Below are positions 1 through 35,856 of a stretch of 64,000 nucleotides of DNA, in pieces. Under the pieces are notes generated by a model. That model was given only the letters and a program-made list of their open reading frames with translations, had not been told where the DNA came from and searched no databases. A program made the translations under genes and the position numbers. Each line of letters opens with the position of its first letter. Within the stretch, counting starts at the first letter, position 1. The DNA comes from Prochilodus magdalenae (Eukaryota > Chordata > Actinopteri > Characiformes > Prochilodontidae), in assembly GCA_024036415.1 (NCBI GenBank), contig JAMWET010006788.1, forward strand, positions 313,001 through 377,000, written 5' to 3'.

Positions 1-1400
<1,400 letters not shown>

Positions 1401-2794
1401 TTTAAAACGAGAGACGACTGTTGCAAGCTTGCTAGTACTCTGTAGGTCTAGGTACAACCATGAGAAATTTGGGGCTAAATCAATTCAACACAACTTAAAG
1501 GTGGAGCTCAATGTATGGGATGACGGAGTCCAAACATTGTCCAAAACCTTTTGGTGGCCCTTTGCGGTAATATAAGTTAACAGGTTAACTGATAGGTACC
1601 CCCAAAAAGCTTTACATGGGGTAAAATAGACGATAGCTTAGTTAACGATAGCATTTTGCTAGCTTCCTTTGCACTCTGGGACTTAAAAGATGTCAGGTTA
1701 GAGGTATTTATAAGGGGGAGGTATTTCAGAGGGCTATTTCTCTTGTTTTTCACGAAGCCCAGAACCAAGTTGTCTTCTCAGCATGTTTGCTCGTTACAAG
1801 ATCACGCCCAATCTCTTGATTCTAAGCATTGCTCCAAGCACCCTGATTCTAAGCAATACTGGAAACTGAATACTCACAATTCCTTTTAATTTTAAGGGGA
1901 AGCTGTTGAAAACAACTGGCTATTGCACCATAAAGCGGCGACATTGCAAACAGCAGGCCGGCTCTTGGTTATCTTTACAGAGCTCTTTATAGGGCGCTCT
2001 GCCTCTCTTATTCCAAAACAGGCTTGACACGGACATGCTTAATAAAAACATATGTAGGTGTAAAGACGAGTGGCCTGTTTTTACACTTGGTCGGTAAAGT
2101 CATTTTTTTTTTTCGCAATACGACATGTCACAAGGGAGTGTCTGGGGCTTTTTAGCTATTATTGGCAAGTCCCAAGTGCACATAATGCAGGCTTCCAATC
2201 ACATTACGGCACCACCGTTTCTTGTAGGGCAAAGGGCCGCTCACGCCTTTCTTCCCACATGAAACCTGTTCCTGAATCTTTGCTGGAAACAAAGTAATGT
2301 TGAATGTATGGTCAACCGGGAGCTCTAATGCTGCAGTCATTACTGAATAACCATAATTCTGAGCTTCCAGCTGGGAAACGCTATTCAGGAAACGTGGGCA
2401 AGGTCGTGTAACGTAACATGTACTGTACATGGTGCAAGTAGGTAATAAAGCCTGACTTATTTTAATGGCCCCATACCTTGTGTTTTTCTGGTATTTCACG
2501 TTTCCCCTGAGGTCCACTTATAACGTGTCTGAGTTTATGTGCCAAATCCAGTAGTATTTCATTCTTACATGACCATTCTCCAAGCTCTTTTTGTCCCGTA
2601 GATCAAAACAGGTTTTTGTTACTGCACCTTTAAGACTGATATATGTAAATACCTCTGCTCTGATTGGCCGTCCTGTGTTGTGCCTCATTTAAAAAGCAGT
2701 CTGGGCTGAATCACTGCTTTTTGATCACTATAAGTGAGCAGCGCTAAACTGCTATAGACTATACACCCTCCAGCTGCTTCATTAGGTGCACCTC
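1401..2794. other. Intergenic, no feature recognised
   Basis: Neither strand shows a coding exon with splice sites or a conserved domain. The open frames of 60-120 codons have no recognisable protein content. A T-run lies near 2102-2113. About 2618-2790 may be decayed repeat, judging from a ctttaag motif similar to the ends of neighbouring MITEs, but this is not firm. Confidence 0.5.
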
Positions 2795-3130
2795 CTTGTA
2801 TCTACAGTCATTGTTCATTCTGTCAGCTCCACTTACCATATAGGTGCACTCCGGAGTTCTACAATTACAGACTGTGGTCCATCTGTTTCTCTGTATACTT
2901 TGTTAACCCCCTTTTCAAAACTCCAGCACTAATGTCAGTGTCACTGTAGTGCTGAGAACGATACACCACCCAACTAATACCTGCTCTGTGGGGGTCCTGT
3001 GGGGGTCCTAAGCATTGAAGAACAGGGAAACAAAGTATACAGAGAAACAGATGAACTACAGTCTGTAACTGTAGAGCTACAAAGTGCTTCTATATGGTCA
3101 GTGAAGATGGTAAAATTGTGTCACTAGTGA
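2795..3130. repeat. Palindromic MITE-like element, copy 1
   Basis: The two halves are inverted relative to each other. The left half carries cttaccatataggtgcactc and cagactgtggtccatctgtt. The right half carries agagaaacagatgaactaca and gtgcttctatatggtcagtg. The same text recurs at 6891-7557 and, as one half only, at 15185-15448. No ORF is present. The fold-back structure and multiple copies suggest a non-autonomous DNA element; the superfamily cannot be assigned from this window. Confidence 0.7.
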
Positions 3131-3184
3131 TGAATTTCTGTTTAGAATAAGTGAGTTAAATTAGTTTTTCCTTTATGTGGTTGC

Positions 3185-3680
3185 TTTAAAGGAGCAATGT
3201 GTAAGATGATTTCACCACAAAGCTCTAGTCTTTACCTATACAATAGGAAAGGGGGAAAAGCACAATCCCTCTTTCTCAGTGTTAGCATTTACAGCTATTT
3301 ACTTAGTCAGTGTAGAAGAAATGTTGCAGGTTCAAAATCAAACTTCATCCTTTTACCCTTCAGAGCATTTCCAGCGATGGAGAGCAGTTGTTTTGCACCT
3401 AACGGTATCACCTCTGTGTTACTGCAGAGGGTGGATTTTTGTAGAGAGCCGACGCCAGCAGTGTTATTCGTCTCTTAAGGTACAAAGTAAAATTATGAGA
3501 CGTATTATGATATTGTGATGCTAGCTGGTTAGCGTGCTAACTTTGTACATATATTATGAAACGCAATGCATAGACATCCTTTCATACCATCATACTGTCA
3601 GTGATTTTTCACTTTCTGTTGCTCTTTAGTCAATGTTGTAATGTTTTAAACCGAAAAATCTTACATATCGCTGCTTTAAA
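3185..3680. mobile_element. MITE with terminal inverted repeats of about 23 bp
   Basis: The left end reads tttaaaggagcaatgtgtaa and the right end reads ttacatatcgctgctttaaa, which are imperfect inverted complements. The roughly 500 bp interior has no meaningful ORF. Short size, terminal inverted repeats and no coding content fit a non-autonomous DNA transposon. No clear target-site duplication could be fixed by eye. Confidence 0.65.
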
Positions 3681-6400
3681 TAACAACACGGTTCAAGCTG
3701 CAGAAGCGGAAGTTCAGTTTCTACAGTAATTAAGCTATGTGAAAGCAAGAAACCAGATTAACTACCTCACAGACCACATTAACCCATTGCTAGCCAGAGG
3801 CTACAGGGTGCAAGATGTGTTATGCACTTCTCTTACTCTTTTTTTTAACTTCTCTTTTCCTAGCAGTCCTCCAGTACACGCTTTCTTAACCCCATTAAGT
3901 AAAATATCCTTGTATTTACTGCCTATGCGTTCTTGTGCAGGTTATGGCAGCCTGCCCTGTCTTAACAGCGTGTGGATGTGTGTTGTGGTTTCCGTCAAAG
4001 TGCAGCAGCGTTTTTTTTTTTTTTTTATGTGGCCTTGGAATGCGTCTCTTCCCATTCGTGCTTCTTAATACCGAACGTTATATTCAACAAGCTGCATTTG
4101 AACCGGGATTCACGACAGGGTTCAATCAGCACTGGGAATGTGCTGAATCAAATACACAAGGCTTTTTCTTTCTCCAAAAGCAGGACGAAAACAGGACTGT
4201 CATGTTAGAACTTCCCCCTCGAGGCCCTATCACATGATCTTTAGTAGAGTCATTTGAGGTGAGCAGTAACTGACACGACCGGTTGGGTTAACCTTTGATT
4301 TCTGAGTTTGTATTGTGGCAGGCTTACATTATGGTGAACTGTGGAGCAAACAGCTGTGGAAATGAAATGGAATTGGTTTTGAGTTCGGGGCGGTAGAATT
4401 CCATCGTGGGCGGGGATGGGGGGGCGCCAGGTTTCATGCTGAAAGTCAGTAGTATTGTTGCCCGTGTTTAGCGAGAAATATGGCATGCCGCCTTCTGCAG
4501 CCTTGCTTGATTTAGCAGTGACAAATGTACTGCACATCGGTCAAGTAAATGCATGTTCCTGCGGTCTGTCATCAGCAATGAGTGTTCCTGCTTTCATTGT
4601 CAATAGCTGCATCTGCAGTTGATCGTCATTCATCATTGTGAAACCCCCGTGCCTGACGCTCATGAGAACTTTTCTGGTTCTCCCTCGCAGCTCATTCCTC
4701 AGAGCTGCTCCAAACAGGCTCGTCTTCGCCTACTGCTTATTTCTGGATCAGTTTTGGTCCGGACCCAAGATCGATACAAAAAGGGTGAAACCCGATCCCT
4801 GGATCAGCGCTGTGCATGCTGTGGTTTCAGCGGAGGCTCCCTAGTGGGAGCTGGGTAGGGCCGGGCCGCGAGGGCGTCTCAGGTCAAGTGGCGTGCCTGT
4901 GTGAGAGTAAACAAGCTCATACTGGCTCCTCGCTCTGCTCTGCTGAGCTCCGATGGCTCGTTCCGGCAGCTCAGCTGCCTCAGACATAATGACCCTACGG
5001 CGTGCCAGAGTGGCATATGCTACCACGGCTTGGCCTTAAGCGCATACATACACAAACACGCATAAGCTCCCTCAAGTCCCTGCCATCGGGCTACTATGGT
5101 CGCCCCCGATCCTGCAGACAGCAGTTAAGCCTTGTGTCTGTTGTCACCCGGCTATCTGGCTGGAGAATGGGGGTCGGGGGATGGCTAATACAAGTGGTGT
5201 ACAAGGAACGATCGACTACCCGGGTTATCTGTGCCAGGTGCCAGCATCAGCGTACTGAAATCACTCCTCCAGTATTCATTCCACTGCAGGAACCCAGAGA
5301 GACAATACACAGGCCCACATTTTAAAGGAAATGCTGAATTTTAAGCACCAAAAAAGCAAAATTTAATGACTCTGTTTGAAATAATGAGACTGATACAGTT
5401 CCATTCAGGCCTTCTATGAAGACCAAGCTGTTTGGAATTGACTACACTGATTTTGTGATATGTAAACCGATGGATTTACATTTATCCACCTATTACGCCT
5501 GCAGCAGTTTAGCGCCGTCTATGAGGAGTGTTTCAGGGCAAGCTGTGTTCAGAACGAGGCACAATACAGGGCTGCCAAACACAACAGGGGTAATTTACAT
5601 ATACCAGTATTAAAGGCACAGTAACAAAAATAGCCTTTTTAATTCCAAGGCCTGTTCACACAAAACACTGCGCGACATGCTACGGCTTGCACATCCTGGC
5701 CATTCATGCACACAGCGTTCGGAATGCTGCAGCTAGCGAGTTTTCCATCGTTTTCCGAAAGAATAAATAGTTGGAACTGTGGTTTTGCCCTTTGAACATA
5801 TAGTTAGTAAAAGAACACAGTGATTTGTTTATCATTAACAGCATTCTAGTTTGTGACTGGACAGTCGCTTAAAGCCTGGTAGACCCACAGTAACATGCAT
5901 ATGAAATGTTGGGTTATTTTGTGTAATAATGGCCGTGAATTGAAGAATGTGGTTCATTAGATATATATTATCATTGATTTTTTATGGCTTATTTCTCTGT
6001 AGTTTGCTGACCTGTTAGCGTAATAGCACCAAAATAGGCCTAAGGCCTAAAAGGTTGGAGAACAGTGGTGTAAAAAGGCTTATGATAAAATAAAAACACA
6101 TTAATTTCAATACGTGAATAGGGAACATTAACAAATTTGAGTCATGTTAAGCACAATTCCTCGTAGCCTGGTGTTTAAAAGACAAAATGTGTGTTATCTG
6201 TAAATTTGTGATACAAGTTTAATAACTTTTGTCCACCAAAAACATTTTAGAATTTTTGACTATGTCACTGGGCACCAGCAGGCAGGATAACATTAACATA
6301 TAAACCAACTCACTTGCCCACCAGCCAAAAAACGAGTCGAGTATTTATAGGTGGGCCTATAAATACCTGTGGGGTGTGAGTAATGGGATCCATAGATTGA
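3681..6400. other. Intergenic, no gene recognised
   Basis: There is no supported exon. A 15-base T-run lies near 4012-4026. About 4850-5000 is more GC-rich than its surroundings but shows no splice-bounded coding exon. At 5611 a short dispersed motif (taaaggcacagtaac) occurs that recurs at 9999, 56878 and in the 62.9-63.4 kb repeat. Confidence 0.5.
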
Positions 6401-6780
6401 GAAGAGGTGCTACAGTGCAGGGAATGTCTCGTTCCATGTGTGGAAAATGGCTCCAGAGCAGATGTTAATGATTGGCCTAAAGGAGGGACTGAGCATTTGG
6501 GCGTGTCCAAAGACCATAGTGTGAAGGAAGTAGCTGAATCTGCAGGTGTATGGAAGCGTACGGTCATACGGGTCTACCAGCAGTGGCTAAAATCCCAGTC
6601 TACAGGGAATTCTCCTCGGAACTGTGCCAGGGACGGCATCCACCAAATCTGGCCCAACTGACCAATTCTTTGATGTAAGAGTGTCTGAACGTTGTTGTGG
6701 CCTACATCCAGAAACCTGTCCAGTCCATGCCAAATCCAATCACAGCTGTTATTAACACGCTATTAGTTACGGTTTAGTCA
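6400..6780 (+). mobile_element. Tc1-like transposase N-terminal remnant
   Basis: Around 6500-6610 the + strand reads a helix-turn-helix type segment, SVKEVAESAGVWKRTVIRVY followed by QQWLKSQST, typical of the N-terminal DNA-binding part of Tc1/mariner-type transposases. No DDE catalytic block follows, so this is a 5' fragment only. It differs from the Tc1 families elsewhere in the window. Both ends are approximate. Confidence 0.6.
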
Positions 6781-7110
6781 CAGATGGCTCATTTATTGTC
6801 CGGTGAGCTTCACATGAGATATCATGTGTCACCTCTTTTGTCACACTCACAAATACACGGTCATATTGGAATATTATAACCCTGTATCTACACTCATTGT
6901 CCAATTTATCAGATCCTCTTACCATATAGGAACACTCTGTAGCTCTACAATTACAGACTGTAGTCCATCTGTTTCTCTGTATACTTAATTACCCTGTTCT
7001 TCAATGGCCAGAACCCCCACAGGACCACCATAGGACAGGTATTATGTGGGTGGTGGATCATTCTCTGACCTGAGAATCATTAACCAACCAAAACTATTCA
7101 GCCAACAATG

Positions 7111-7163
7111 CCCTGTGGACAGCGTCCTGTGGACAGCGTCCTGTGGGCAGTGTCCTGTGGCCA
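7111..7163. repeat. 14-bp minisatellite inside the palindromic element
   Basis: The unit gtcctgtggacagc is repeated about three and a half times with a few substitutions. It lies in the interior of palindromic element copy 2. Confidence 0.75.
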
Positions 7164-7220
7164 CTGATAAAGGACAAAATGATGACCAACACAGCAGATA
7201 AGTATCAGTATAATCATCTG

Positions 7221-7261
7221 TTGTAGATGTACAATCAGTATCTCTGATTGTACATCTACAA
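7221..7261. repeat. Perfect 17-bp inverted repeat with 7-nt loop
   Basis: The arm ttgtagatgtacaatca (7221-7237) is exactly complementary to tgattgtacatctacaa (7245-7261), with gtatctc between them. It lies at the symmetry centre of palindromic element copy 2, so it is best read as the innermost part of a fold-back transposon. Confidence 0.85.
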
Positions 7262-7849
7262 GGTGGACCAGCAAGGTAGGAGTGTCTAATAGAGTGGACA
7301 GTGAGTGGACCCAGTGTTTAAACACTCCAGCAGCACTGCTGTGTCTGATCCACACACACTAACACACCACCACCATGTCAGTGTCACTGCAGTGCTGAGA
7401 ATGATCCACCACCCACATAATACCTGCTCTGTGGTGGTCCTGTGGAGGTCCTGACCATTGAAAACAGGGCAATACAGTATACAGAGTATACTATAAAGAA
7501 ACTACAGTGTGCTCCTATATGGTCAGTGGAGCTTATAAAATGGACAGTAAGTGTAGGTGAACACATCGCCAATGATTGGAGTACTAGACTGCTAGCTCTG
7601 TTTAATAATCGAATAGCTAATGCACAAATGTATCATTTTGGGTATTATTAGTAACTGCACTTGCCCTCTACCAAGGTTATGGATGCATGTATTTTACAAA
7701 ATCTCAGCTCAAAATTCACAGATTTTTCTAAGTGATAACTGATGGTACATTTAGACTTATATAAATTGAGCTCACTCATAAGTAGTGAATCTCAGTACAG
7801 TTCATCTCCATGTTTGCTAACACAACATGCCAGAGATTTCGGCATGGAG

Positions 7850-8288
7850 TTGTAGAGGTTTCTAATGCTGGACTCTATGATGGCAGTGTCTGAGAGGAGG
7901 ACGCTGGCTAAGCTGCAGACCATCATGGATAACGGCTCCCATCCTCTCTATCACACGGTGATGAGACACAGGAGCACATTCAGTGCAAGACTCATTCAGC
8001 CAAAATGCACTACAGAACGTCACATTGAGGACTACCTATGATACTTTATACTTTATAGAGCTACACATACAGAAGTAGTGCGTGACTCTCAGTATGGAGT
8101 TGGCTAACAGTATATCCTCCATTGTTATGCTAACACACTTTACTTTTTATTTAATTTTTTATGCCATTATAAGATTATATCGGCATGGATTCTCTCTTGT
8201 TGTAAATTAGAGTTTTTCTAATGGTGGAGGTGCAATTTCCCCCTGGGATCAATAAAGTATTTCTGATTCTGATTCTGATTCTGATAAT
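7850..8288 (+). mobile_element. LINE 3'-end remnant
   Basis: From about 7875 the + strand reads KLQTIMDNGSHPLYHTVMRH and then FSARLIQPKCTTERH, resembling the C-terminal tail of ORF2 in fish LINEs. A 3' UTR-like stretch follows, ending in ctgggatcaataaagtattt and a (TTCTGA)n tail, the usual end of such elements. The copy is 5'-truncated and has lost the end of its ORF. The clade was not determined. Confidence 0.65.
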
Positions 8289-8575
8289 GGTGGAGGTGGA
8301 GTGACACCAGGCCTTCTGGAAGTGTGATGTTTAGCATGAAACTGTTCGTCCCTCCAAACACAGATTCTTTGGTCGTCTCCACCAAGACAAAATGGGACTC
8401 TGAAGATGATCCGCTGCCATTCTGAGTCACTCCATGACAGTCTGGCATGACTGTGGTGTGCATCACTGCTTGGTGAATGTCTGCTATCATGGCTGTTGGG
8501 TCAGTCAGGTACAGTGATAAGGCCCGCCCTTGCTTACATCACATGCGTGACCGAGCGTGAAACTTACATCATTTG
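8285..8575 (-). mobile_element. Tc1-like transposase fragment, family 2, minus strand
   Basis: Read on the minus strand, this segment carries the same text as 9600-9878 and 50640-51120: gtgactcagaatggcagcgg, the codons around the first catalytic Asp. Here a few bases are missing within the catalytic Asp-Glu-Ser motif, so the frame is broken. It directly abuts the LINE tail on its left. Confidence 0.6.
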
Positions 8576-9599
8576 CATGTCTCACAATGTCAAACCAACT
8601 CAAAGTTTCCATCCTGTCGGTTGATGCTTTCTTAACAGCAGTCTGTGATAATGAGACGTGTCAAAGGTTGAATGTGTTTGAAAGTTATAGAAAACTATTA
8701 TATGATGTGTTTATGAATAACCTGGCTGATGTCTGGGACAGTGTTTTATGACAGTGAGATCAATGGCAGACTTACTTTGTCATTACCATCATTGCTTATT
8801 AAACATTCCACTGACACGTGTAGTTCAGTGATTGTTTTGGATGCTAAACATAATAACTACTTGTATTTTCGATATCCTGACCCCTGGTTCTTTTCACCAC
8901 CACTGTAAATAGTCTAAGTTTCCCCACAATGACACTTTTCACATGTAGCTACTATGAATAGCTTGTTTACAGCTCAACATCTGAATTGATTAAATTCCCC
9001 TTCAAGTTCATTCGTTTCTGCATACTCAAATATCAAAACTGGGCACACTGCCCGCCCCTAGTTTCTACCCTATGATGAGGAATGGGAGGGCAGGCCTGTA
9101 CTGTGTTTTCTTTTGTCCTGTGGGCTGCCCTGGTCTCAGATGGCTTGGCCTTGACTTGCCTGGTTTACGTTACTGAGACCCAAACCTCCTGCCATTGTGT
9201 GCATTGTTGGAATCATATTGAATATATGAGGACAGGCGCAGACATAGAGGCATCCCTGCCTCCCTTAGGAGAGTATGTGTGCTTCTTTGACCCACATCTC
9301 CCTGGGTTGTCCTCATTGTTTGCATTTCCTGAGATAGGAGCATGTGTGTGTGGCTGCGTGTGTGATTCATCTGGTTACCGAGTTCATGTCCTCACAGTCA
9401 TGCTGCTTCAGCTCTCATAGGTCAAGCAAACATCAGACTCTTCCTCTTCTTTTAGCGTGTGCACTCTGCCCTGGATACCAGTAACCAGCCTCTAAACATA
9501 CTTGACATACACATGTGTTATATATGTGCCTGATTTGCCTGATTCTGCCGGATATATGTATTTGTTTGACATTTGACATTGTGAGAAATCCAAATGATA
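8576..9599. other. Intergenic, nothing recognised
   Basis: No exon with splice sites, RNA gene or clear transposon end is visible. The open frames of about 65-110 codons have no recognisable family content. Confidence 0.5.
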
Positions 9600-9878
9600 A
9601 AGGTTCATGCCCAGACATGCATGTGACGCAAGTCAGGACAAGCCTTATTCCTGTACCTGATGGACCCAGCGAGTCCATGAGTCAGCCTCTTAGTGTCAGC
9701 ACCATTAGTAGACTGCTGCACGACGCAGCACTACATGCACGCATACCATTACGATAACTGCCCTTATCACCACATCAGTGTGGCCAAGGACTGCAATCGT
9801 GTCGTGCCATACTGTCATGGAGTGACTCAGAATGGCATCGGGTCATCTTCAGTGACGAGTCCCGCTTTTACCTTGCCA
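9600..9878 (+). mobile_element. Tc1-like transposase fragment, family 2, plus strand
   Basis: The + strand reads a second helix-turn-helix part (VSTISRLLHDAALHARIPLR, about 9687-9756) and then, in another frame, WHRVIFSDESRF (about 9832-9870). VIFSDESRF contains the first catalytic Asp region of Tc1/mariner transposases. Frameshifts separate the two pieces. It is the best-preserved of three related fragments in the window. Confidence 0.7.
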
Positions 9879-10020
9879 GCATATCAGCATAGCTGGGGTC
9901 AAATAACAGCAAACTGATATTCACTGATAGGATTCCCAGTTGTCATGGCACCTACTTTATATATTATTTTATTAAAGTTCATTTAAATGTGGAACATGAA
10001 GGCACAGTAACCAAAACAGC
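9879..10020 (+). repeat. Dispersed repeat shared with 12601-12733
   Basis: Text such as acagcaaactgatattcact, followed by a cacctactttat-like stretch and catttaaatgtggaacatga, recurs in the same order at 12601-12733. At the right end the motif aaggcacagtaaccaaaaca follows, one of several such motifs in the window. There is no ORF. The class is unknown. Confidence 0.55.
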
Positions 10021-10890
10021 CCATAGAGAGCTCAAAATGGTAATGTAGTGGTCATGATTTTGATTAAGGTCATGTTACAGTCTTGTAAAATGAGCTGTAC
10101 ACAAAACCACACAAACGTCAGGGAAATAGGACAAGGCCCTTTAACAGCCAGTAGGGAAGAGCCTCCCCTACCTAAACCATTACTGATTCTTTCCTCTGTG
10201 ACTGTACTGTCTCTTTAAGAACTTGACTATGTCCCCTAGACTCCCCAGAGTTCACTGGCCCTCCTTAGGCCCTCAGCCAAGTGCTGTGTGGCTGTACGGC
10301 CTTAGAGAAACATAAGCAAGACTTTCAGGCAAGCTCCCAATGTGCAAACAGGTGGAGAACAGCGCCATCTCACTGTAGCTCTCAGAACTGCACTCCGAAA
10401 TGCTACTTCCTCTCTAAAATGTTCTCACACAAAGCGTCACTGGCTGTGGTGCTTCCTAGTGGCAGGGAGGAGGAATTGTTATTCGGGAATTGTGTGTGCG
10501 TGCGTGCACGTGTGTGAGATATGTGGTACGTGTGTGAGTACGAAGCCACATGCAGATGGAGCTGTGGTTACCCTAAAGCACAAGTCCACCTGTTTTGTGG
10601 ACACAGACGTAAACAGCATAATCAAAATTTGATTGATTGATTCTTGATGGTGGCAGTGATAGGAACCAGGGTCTAAAACGTAAACAGCCGTTTTATATAC
10701 TGTCAAAAATTCCCAGTTAGCATACACACATTTCCTGAGTTCTAATATTGAAATGATAAATTTGCTTCTGTCACCTGTCTATCACCGGTATATCACCTGT
10801 ATACATCTCGTACTGACTGCCAGCAACGCTCTACTTCTCTCTGACAACCTGTATCATCAGTAGGTCCTCAGTATGTATATACCTGGTAAA
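10021..10890. other. Intergenic, nothing recognised
   Basis: No supported exon. A short GT-rich stretch lies near 10490-10530. The long open frames here have no recognisable protein content. Confidence 0.45.
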
Positions 10891-10899
10891 GAGAACAGT

Positions 10900-11118
10900 A
10901 ACATATATAGATATGCGCAATATATTCCTGTGTAATTACACATGGAAAACTGTAAATTGGTATAGTTTATTTACAATAGAGCTTTATTTCCTTTTATCAT
11001 TTCATATATTTTGTATTTAGTGCTGCACTTTTGTCTATCTCTTGCTCTGTATCTGTTTACTGCATATTCTACTATGGCGATGCAAATTTGTAATAATAAA
11101 AGGCTATCTTATCTTATT
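10900..11118 (+). mobile_element. LINE 3' UTR tail
   Basis: The segment ends in aataataaaaggctatcttatcttatttc, a repeating ATCTTATCTT tail after an A/T-rich UTR containing gtgctgcacttttgtctatc. This is the usual 3' end of fish LINEs. No ORF2 sequence is left. Confidence 0.5.
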
Positions 11119-11462
11119 TCCTAATGCTGATATTGGTGAAATAATCATAAATCTTTGGCCACTATTAGGCCTTGGAATGCCCTGCATGTACCGCTACAAT
11201 GTATCAGGCTTTTAATAAAACATACATTCCCTGAACTGTGAATCAGGCATCAGGAAATGTGCTGCCCAGTACCCTTTAAAAGCATCACCAGCTTCGGACG
11301 TCCGGTTCCTGTTACCACAGTTTCAGTAGAGCGGAGAATTTCACACCAGACCACTCTGAATGACCTTCTCATACAGTTTAACCGTTTAATTATTAGATGT
11401 ATTGGCAAGTTGTTCGCACCCCCCTTCAGCACAAGCTAACTGTGGGTGGTTACAAAACCCTT

Positions 11463-11470
11463 TATAAAGG
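11463..11470 (+). promoter_or_regulatory. tulp1: Candidate TATA box of tulp1
   Basis: TATAAAGG lies about 30 bp upstream of a possible start site near 11495 and about 125 bp upstream of a strong splice donor (acacaag|gtaagt). The arrangement fits a core promoter with a short untranslated first exon upstream of the tulp1 start codon. The site is inferred from spacing only. No exact CRX-type TAATCC motif was seen next to it. Confidence 0.3.
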
Positions 11471-11494
11471 GGAGGTGGGATCTTTTGTCTCTAG

Positions 11495-11589
11495 ATTAAA
11501 TCCTATTAGGAGTCTGGGAGCTTTACTACAGTGGGCAGCCACATGGTGCATTCTGGGGCAGCAGAGTGGATGTGGAATACACACACAAG
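11495..11589 (+). other. tulp1: Candidate untranslated first exon of tulp1
   Basis: A consensus donor (AAG|GTAAGT) ends this segment at 11589. A possible acceptor (ctgctgtccacag, ending 12300) stands seven bases before the tulp1 ATG. If both are used, a LINE remnant is removed as part of the first intron. Alternatively transcription starts nearer the ATG and this exon does not exist. Confidence 0.3.
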
Positions 11590-11872
11590 GTAAGTGTGTG
11601 TGTTTGTGTGTGTGTGTGTGCACTCTGACTTGCTTTTAGTGTGGGCACATTTTTGATGATTTTACTCTCCCGTTCATGTGACCGGTAATAAAAACGTATG
11701 CTAAACGTGTGATGTCTTTTTGGACACGGGTAAACTGCTGCTGACATATCCCATATGCCAATTACGGTCATAGTAGAATACTGTCAGCACCCGCACTGTC
11801 TCTGTTTAGTGGTTCACCAGTAACGTAAGCTGGTTTTATTTAACTCTGCCTCTTGCTCTTGTGCTTTTATGC

Positions 11873-12300
11873 CTAGATAGATAGATAGATAGATAGATAT
11901 ATAGATAGATAGATAGATAGATACTTTATTGATCCCAGAGGGAAATTCAAGGCATCCAGTAGCAGATATAAATGGAGGTAGTGGTATACCATTTGCTGAG
12001 CAAATTAAGAAGATGGTTGTTGTCAGCCATACAGACAGTGCAAGTACACAGTAATATATATAATTTATCAGTGCAAAAAGTGTAAACAGTACAGAATGGA
12101 GTAGAATAATACAATATAAATAGAAATAGGGCATTTAGGAGGGAGTGTGTGCAGAGATGGGGGTGTGTCCATTGGAGTGACCGGAATGAAAGAGTGTCCA
12201 GAGTTTTTCATTTGCTGTACTGAGAGGAGTTGAACAGTCTTATGGCCTGAGGGACAAAAGATTTCCTGAGTCTGCCCATGTCTGATTCCTGCTGTCCACA
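11873..12300 (-). mobile_element. LINE 3'-end remnant abutting the tulp1 start exon
   Basis: On the minus strand the order is a short ORF2 C-terminal relic (codons readable as SFVPQAIRLFNSSQYSK, about 12218-12268), a 3' UTR, then ccctctgggatcaataaagt and a (TATC)n tail, seen on the + strand as (GATA)n at 11875-11921. This is a 5'-truncated LINE. Its truncated end lies within a few tens of bases of the tulp1 ATG at 12307, so part of the splice acceptor region or 5' UTR of tulp1 may derive from it. Confidence 0.7.
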
Positions 12301-12306
12301 GTGACC

Positions 12307-34942
<22,636 letters not shown>

Positions 34943-35026
34943 AAGCTTCCAGCCTTCGACACGGTGTGAGGCATGAGCTGTTCAGTGTTATGCTCCTGTG
35001 TGTCACTGAGAAGATCTTTGAATGAG

Positions 35027-35032
35027 AATAAA
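35027..35032 (+). terminator. tulp1: Proximal poly(A) signal AATAAA
   Basis: A canonical hexamer 85 nt after the stop codon. A strong downstream GU-rich element is not obvious. Confidence 0.45.
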
Positions 35033-35850
35033 GATGAAGGTTCAAACCTGCTGCGCTCTACAGAACACAAGCATGGCCTTGATGAGGCTCCAGTCAAATC
35101 TCAGGTGACACACCATATGCCATATGTTGCATAAAGGCAAGGAGGAGAAAATGAGGTATATCTGTTCTCTGGTATCGTTCTTGGAGAGTGGGAGATCCCC
35201 CATTCGGAATACACCATAAAGCTAATAATTACATCAGGAAGCTACATGCTTTAGCTCTTTAGATGTTACACTGCTAACACATTTCTTTGAAGACATTTAC
35301 AGTCAAGACAGTATGACTCAAATCTCAGATTCCAAAAAAATGGCCAGCGTGAAGAATAATGGAGACTTGATTATCATGCTTTGTGAGAAGTCTGCTTGAT
35401 TCCTATTTACGACACTTTCAAAGTTTTCACATATGTTGGTGGAATTTTATCGTATTTTGCCATAAATGTTATTTTGCCATTTTTGGATTATTTGTTTTTC
35501 CCTCTGTGTGTGTGTGTGTGTCTCAGAGATCATGTGTGTGATGATTGCATGGTCATGGTCGTTTTTTTTTTTTTTTTCCCATCATTCAGATTTTTGCACA
35601 TGCCCGGTCAGGTGTCATTATTTCCAGGCATATTTCTTCATTTCCAAGTTTGCACCAATATTGGTTGTGGTAGTGAACCTCCATTTTTATTTCCTTGTGT
35701 TGTGTTGATTGCCTTTTATATTTCATTATAGCCTTGTTTGGTTTGGGTATTTGTTGTTTGTATAAGATATAGGCTGTCATAGAGACGCCATGTTTCTTCC
35801 CATCTGTAGGAGAATATACAGATCATGTAAGGAGTAGTTTGTTGGCATGC

Positions 35851-35856
35851 AATAAA
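35851..35856 (+). terminator. tulp1: Distal poly(A) signal AATAAA
   Basis: A canonical hexamer followed by gtgcttgtgtaaacagtggt, a plausible GU-rich downstream element. Confidence 0.45.

Larger units (their letters stand above)
6891..7557. repeat. Palindromic MITE-like element, copy 2 (most complete)
   Basis: The outer arms are inverted: cttaccatataggaacactc on the left pairs with gtgctcctatatggtcagtg on the right, and cagactgtagtccatctgtt is mirrored by a decayed counterpart. The centre holds a small tandem repeat (7111-7163) and a perfect 17-bp hairpin (7221-7261). The right half carries tgtctgatccacacacacta and gtcactgcagtgctgagaat, text shared with copy 3 at 15185-15448. There is no ORF. 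It is probably a fold-back or hAT-like non-autonomous element. Confidence 0.75.
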
